From Otis tarda (Eukaryota; Chordata; Aves; Otidiformes; Otididae), in assembly GCA_026413225.1 (NCBI GenBank), contig CM048560.1:11240001-11304000 (forward strand): 64,000 nt of DNA, in the 5' to 3' direction. The notes beneath the pieces were generated by a model that was not told the DNA's origin, made no database searches, and saw only the letters and a list, made by a program, of their open reading frames with translations. This document shows positions 59,520 to 64,000 of the stretch, piece after piece (within the stretch, counting starts at the first letter, position 1; every line of letters starts with the position of its first letter). A program made the position numbers and the translations under genes.

Positions 59520-59848
59520 CTTAAAAAAAAAAAAGGAGACAGCCAGTGGCTCCTCCTGGCAATCTTCTCCCTTTCCTTTGGCCTTGGGTGTTTCTGTAGT
59601 CTCTTGCTAGGTCTGCTGCCACGTCAGGAGGCGTGGAGGGAGTTGGTTCCTTGGAGATGCAGCCTGGTCTGTTTCACCTTCCTGCTATGCCATAGCAGGT
59701 CTCATCGGGGGCTGCCCTGAGGACAGGGATCACTGCCCTTCCCTAAATCCTGTCCCAGCAGCTCCACAAGCTCTACCCTTGGGTCGTTGGCACAGAGGTG
59801 GTGTGGAAACTGGGAACTCGCCCGGCCAGGGCACCTCGGGAAAAGGGC

Positions 59849-59854
59849 AATAAA
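59849..59854 (+). other. Candidate poly(A) signal of the second FMO gene
   Basis: A canonical AATAAA lies 330 bases after the stop codon and is followed by a GT-containing stretch, as expected for a cleavage region. It fits a short FMO 3' UTR. A run of 12 A directly after the stop (59523-59534) is not preceded by such a signal. Confidence 0.65.
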
Positions 59855-59999
59855 GCTTGTCCCCGTGCTGAGGGGACCGGGGACCACGCTGCGTGGGCTG
59901 TCTCAGTCTCTAGTGTCTGTCCTGAGGAGTCTATCCTGCCCACGAAGGGCTCGGCCAGCCCATGGGCAGCACTCTGGTCACTTTCACCCCCCGGCCGGC

Positions 60000-60620
60000 C
60001 TGCCCACGCCGCAGCCTGCCAGCCCAGCCCGACAGCCAGCACAGACCTCCTCCCCGGGCCCCAGCCCCAGCCCTGCCCTCAACCGACATGGCCGCCCCAG
60101 GCCGGCGGCCCTTAACAACAACGGGCGAAGCCGCCCTCAAAAAACATGGCGGCTGCCGGGCAGCGGGGAAGCCGGTCCGCAGGGAGTGGGGGGGGCGCGG
60201 CCATAGAGCGGCGGGCGGGGGCGGGCCAGAGCGCCCCGCAGAGGCTGGCGGTGGCTGCGGGGGGTGTCGCCATTTTGGACGGAGGCGGAGAGCGGGGCGG
60301 CGGCGGGCAGGTGGGGCCGCGGTCGGGGCCGGGGTGTTGCGGGTGGGTGGCAGGCGGTGGGTGAGGCTTCGCTGGGCGTCCCCACGGGTGACACTGCGGT
60401 GGGTAACGGTGACACCGGCCCTGCCCTGCAGCCGGCTCGGAGCCCCTCGGCAGGGCCCTGTCCCTCCCCGGTGCGGCCCGCTGCCCCCCGCACAGGGCCG
60501 TGGCAGGCGCCGCTTCCCCGTGAGCTGGCGGGGCCGGGGTGCGGGTGGCCGTGGGCCGAGCGTGTCGGGACAGCCACGCCGCCGGGTTGCGGAGCCCTCG
60601 TCCCAGCCCTGCCTGCATGG
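60000..60620 (+). promoter_or_regulatory. CpG-island promoter and probable non-coding exon 1 of PRKAB2
   Basis: This is a dense CpG island about 2.5 kb upstream of the first PRKAB2 coding exon, with no other gene to serve. It contains two YY1-type sites, AACATGGCGGC at 60143-60153 and CGCCATTTTGG at 60268-60278, and no TATA box. A plausible non-coding exon ends at 'ggcggcgggcag' just before a GTGGGG donor near 60309. The exon end is inferred from motif and context only. Confidence 0.55.
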
Positions 60621-62935
60621 CGTGGGTCCCAGGGGAGGGAGGCTGTTCCCAGCACATCCCCTTAACCTTAAGGCAGCCCCAGGGTCTCCAAAACAGGGAG
60701 GCGGGAGAGTCCGGGAGATTCGGGCTTCCCCCAGGTACCCGGAGGTGTCAGCCGAGCGGGCAGCAGAGGGTGCTAAACGCGGACCCCGTCTCTCCAAAAT
60801 AAACCCCCTCAGGCTAGTTGCCTATGTTTCCCAGTGCCAGTCACCAGCTTGGGTGGGAGAGGCAGCAAGCGTGGCGCTTTTTGAGGGGAACTGGTGTGTT
60901 TCACCTGTTATTTTGAGAAGCAAAGTGAGGACACAGGGCTGGGTGAAACTGAAGGGGCCTTGTGATCCGGCGGGCAGGCACCCACCTTGCTGCGGACCGC
61001 AGCTGGCGGCGGATGCGCTGAGAGGCTGCGGAGGTTTGCTTGGGCCTTGGCATGGGCAGCATTTCCATCAGTGACTGGGACGTACTTGTGTCACACCGTC
61101 AGAGCGTGCTGCGCCGTTGTCTGAACGCAGGAGGGTGCGAGCTATAGAAGTTAATTTGGTAAGGCCAAGTTACCGCGGGCTGCGCTCGAACAGCTCGCTG
61201 TCCCAGCGCGGCAGGGTGCCTGTGTGCACCGTGCAGGAAGTGGGTGGTCTTGTCTGCCTGTAGCTTTGGATGCCACACGCCAGAAAGGAGCCGCTGCTTG
61301 GGAGAAACTTCAGGAAGCGTTTGGAGAGCATGACCTGTAAGGGACAGCCGGAGGGACTGGATTCCTTTTAGACAAGAGAAAGGAAAGTGTTCACATCTGT
61401 TAACACCTGCACATATCGCTCAGGTCTGTCTTGGTACAAGAGGATGTTCAATCTTTCCTAGCTTCCTCCTGTAGATGAGAAGTAAGGGAGCCTTAGTGGA
61501 GATGCTGGGGAAGAAGTTCCTCAAGAGCAGGTCTAGTGGCACAGGGGCAGGTTTTGTGAGGAGCTGGCTGAGCCTCCCCCAGGGCAGAGGGGGAAGATGT
61601 CAGAGCAAGCAGTGCAGCTTATCTGACCTGGATCTTCAGGTACGCTTGATCCTCACTGAGAGGAGGTGGGGATACAGGTTAGCTGCCCTCTCGAGCAGCC
61701 TTTTAGCCCTCGGGATTTAAGAAATACTTTAATAATTACTCTGTAATGTTCTAAAGCCCAGCTTTGGCTGGCAGCCTTGCCTGGCACCCTTCATATAACT
61801 TGATCTTCTAAACAAATCCCCAAACGTCACAACTAAGTGCATGGAGCAAGGCTGGCTGTCTTCTTGCCTTGCCCGGCAGAGCCCATGATCCACTGATCAT
61901 GCGGTAAGCTGGAAGCTGCAAAATACCCTTTTTTTGGGAAGGGGGCAAGTACCCCGATCTGTCTTGGCTGCTGGAAACTGGGTAAAGCCTGAAGAGTTCT
62001 GTGTAGCTTGCGGTGGCTTTGGTTTTTGTCCCAAGAGGTGTGCAGTTGTTCATGGCTTGGTGCTGTCTGGCCAGTTCTTCTGCTTTGCCTTCTCTGAGCT
62101 GGGTGAGAGCAGGGATGACAGCCCATCTCCAGCTTCAGAGCAGCACTGAGGCATCTGGGATTGCCTTTCCCTTGTCGTGTGCCTCTGGATGGCCAGGGAG
62201 ATGCTGGAGCGCTTGGGGTGGTGCCGTCGGTTGGGGTCGCAACAAGCAGGCCTCCTTGCTGCGCTGTGCCACAGCTGACACGGTGGCTTGCCCGGTGAAT
62301 CATAAGTGAATGCCGTTGAGAGCTGAGCCTTTTGCAGACACCACGGCATTAGCCCCACACCTTGGCCGAGCTCCAGCTTGGGCGATTCCACTCGACCACT
62401 TTAAATTCTCCCTGTCGCCTTCACCAGGGGTGAGGCTCCGCTCTTCTGCCTGCGAGCTCTTGGAGGCTTGTTGGGAGCTGTTAAACAGCTGCTACTTTCA
62501 CTCTCCGGCTGTTTTCTTGCTGGATGTGGGGGATTTGTCTGTAGAGCCAGACTGTGAAAGAGGCTCTGTTAACGCCAGGTGATTGATTTGCCAGTAAAGG
62601 TTGGCTTTATTTTTCCCCAGCAGCCCCTCTACTGTGCCAGCTGCTGAAGTCTTGTGTGGGACGCAGCATGACTCTTACCAGTTTTGGAGTATAATCGTTA
62701 CCAGCTTAACTAGAGTGATGGTTCATAAGGATGTGGCTATAATTAGGTCAAGCTGTCTTGTTTGTTAAATTCCTGTTCAGCTCGCAAACTTGGCAGTGGA
62801 AATGAACTTTGGGCCTTTTTTAGGATTGCTGTCAGTCTCCTCTGGCAAAGAGCACTGGGAAACGGCGCCTGTGCTCCTCTCCTCGCTGCCGGAGCCCGAG
62901 GGCGCAGGCGCACTGCTGTTCTCTGTCTTTCACAG
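60621..62935. other. Probable PRKAB2 intron 1
   Basis: The stretch between the CpG island and the first coding exon shows no coding exon on either strand and no clear mobile element. The 370-codon and 288-codon open frames that reach into its left end are by-products of CpG-island composition. Confidence 0.5.
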
Positions 62936-62951
62936 GGGCTGCCCAACTGTC

Positions 62952-63514
62952 ATGGGGAACACCACCAGTGAACGAGTGTCTGGGGAGCGCCATGGCTCCA
63001 AATCCCACCGCTCGGACGGCTCCGGTGCCCCCCACCCCGCCAAGGAGCACCCACACAAGATCATGGTGGGCAGCACCGATGACCCCAGTGTTTTCAGCTC
63101 ACATGACTCCAAGGTAGAGGCTTGCTGCTGCCTTCCCTGTCCTGGCTTCAGGGCACTGGCTGGGGCTTCAGTTCACTGGCTGTGTGGGGCTGAGCTCCCA
63201 GCCATGTCTGTGGAGAGCTGGGAGGCTGGAGGACCTCTGCCGTGCTCTGCTCTGGGGTGTGCAGGCAGGCTGGTAGAGGCCAGGAGGAGCTGAATGTGGT
63301 CCCGGTTGTCTCTGTGTCTCAGTCAAACTCTGGTTTTCTTTGCTCAGATTCCTGGGGACAAGGAGTTTGTGTCGTGGCAGCCAGATCTGGAGGAGTCAGT
63401 GAAACCATCCCAACAGGCTCGTCCCACTGTCATCCGCTGGGCCGATGGAGGCAAAGAAGTCTTCATCTCCGGATCTTTCAACAACTGGAGTACCAAGATC
63501 CCGCTCATCAAGAG
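62952..63514 (+). CDS. PRKAB2: PRKAB2, AMP-activated protein kinase subunit beta-2, N-terminal part, cut by window end
   Basis: The beta subunit scaffolds the AMPK alpha and gamma subunits and binds glycogen. Two coding exons are present: 62952-63113, with an acceptor at 62935 leaving a 16-base 5' UTR part, and 63348-63514. They encode 109 residues plus two bases of the next codon, and the rest lies beyond the window. The start MGNTTSERVSGERHG carries the Gly2 myristoylation site. KIMVGSTDDPSVFS follows, then KEFVSWQPDLEESVKPSQQA and the start of the carbohydrate-binding module, TVIRWADGGKEVFISGSFNN with WSTKIPLIK. The GNTTSERVSG opening favours beta-2 over beta-1. FMO5 and PRKAB2 are also neighbours in human 1q21, which supports both assignments. 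Confidence 0.95.
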
Positions 63515-64000
63515 GTAGCCAGTCCCTCTATGTTCTCCTCTGCTCCATCACAGGGAACGTTTTCGCTTCTCTGTGCTGGTTGCTGTTCCCTTTGCTCACC
63601 TGGCTTTTCTCAGTTCACCCAAGCTGGAGGGTCTGAGCACAGATCTTCGTAGTCATCTTCTTCCCTGGGCAGTGCTGCGTGGCAGTCAGAAGTTATGAAA
63701 CAGAGGGATGGGTCAGGACAGGATGGGCCACTTTGCTTGCCCAGCTGGATGGCACGCAGCACCTAGTCCTGGCAGCAGAGCCCTGCCCAAGTGCACGGCC
63801 GTTTCCTGGAAGCTGTCAGCTCTTCCCTTGGCTGTGGCCTTACCCCATGCCTAGTTGTGTTGTTGCCAGTGGGAGCTGTTTGTTTGTCCCTCATATGTCT
63901 TCCTGCCCTAATGTTGTTCTTGCTGTTCCCCAGTAACATCTGTGATTTCCGTGGAAACAGCATGTAGGACTCTGGGCATAATCCCAGCAAATCATCTGGA
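63515..64000. other. PRKAB2 intron following the second coding exon, incomplete
   Basis: The sequence after the donor at 63515 shows no coding exon before the window ends. The next exon of the carbohydrate-binding module, expected to begin with the HNDF-type segment, is not seen. Confidence 0.6.

Noticed and set aside
59962-61074. A 370-codon open frame (and antisense 288-codon frame) in the PRKAB2 promoter region
   Set aside because: This is CpG-island composition with overlapping frames on both strands and no domain. The region is better explained as a promoter.
1-64000. tRNA, rRNA, CRISPR, operon or phage-type features
   Set aside because: None is seen. The window has spliced vertebrate genes and avian repeats throughout.

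Overview
This is vertebrate nuclear DNA, almost certainly from a bird. The genes have canonical GT-AG introns and CpG-island promoters. The interspersed repeats are mostly CR1 LINE copies, including copies with the typical 3' tail, plus one LTR retroelement. Nothing looks prokaryotic and there is no CRISPR array. I cannot name the species. Seven protein-coding genes are supported by joining exons: TADA1 (-), PRDX6 (+), FAM78B (-), a PLPP6-type lipid phosphatase (+), two tandem FMO5-like flavin monooxygenases (+), and the first two coding exons of PRKAB2 (+), which runs off the right edge. Joined exons keep frame throughout and give 335, 224, 261, 263, 531 and 536 residues for the six complete genes.  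Layout: 1-7384 is intergenic with an old CR1 fragment. 7385-27031 is TADA1 on the minus strand with eight coding exons; its large introns hold CR1 copies and a 2.9 kb LTR element that contains tandem repeats and a nested CR1. 27032-27268 is a short head-to-head promoter shared by TADA1 and PRDX6, with a perfect NRF1-type palindrome and a perfect GTCACGTGAC palindrome. 27269-36364 is PRDX6 in five exons; intron 1 has a 31-bp tandem repeat and intron 2 a 29-bp inverted repeat. 36365-41860 is gene-poor and probably holds the FAM78B 3' UTR. 41861-43675 is FAM78B in two exons. 43676-44303 is a second head-to-head CpG promoter. 44304-46990 is the PLPP6-type gene in two exons. 50749-54275 and 55445-59519 are the FMO5-like genes. 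60000-60620 is the CpG-island promoter of PRKAB2, and 62936-64000 its first coding exons.  The genes do not form one pathway. PRDX6 (peroxide and phospholipid hydroperoxide reduction), the FMOs (NADPH-dependent oxygenation), PLPP6 (isoprenoid diphosphate dephosphorylation) and PRKAB2 (AMPK scaffold) are metabolic housekeeping functions; TADA1 belongs to the SAGA coactivator. From memory, the human counterparts lie on 1q21, 1q24, 1q25 and 9p24, so the neighbourhood looks rearranged relative to human.  The observations most worth following up are the mosaic of near-identical and strongly diverged exons between the two FMO genes (a gene-conversion pattern), the intron-containing PLPP6-type gene, the 29-bp hairpin in PRDX6 intron 2, and the two compact divergent promoters. 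I found no clearly new multi-gene system.
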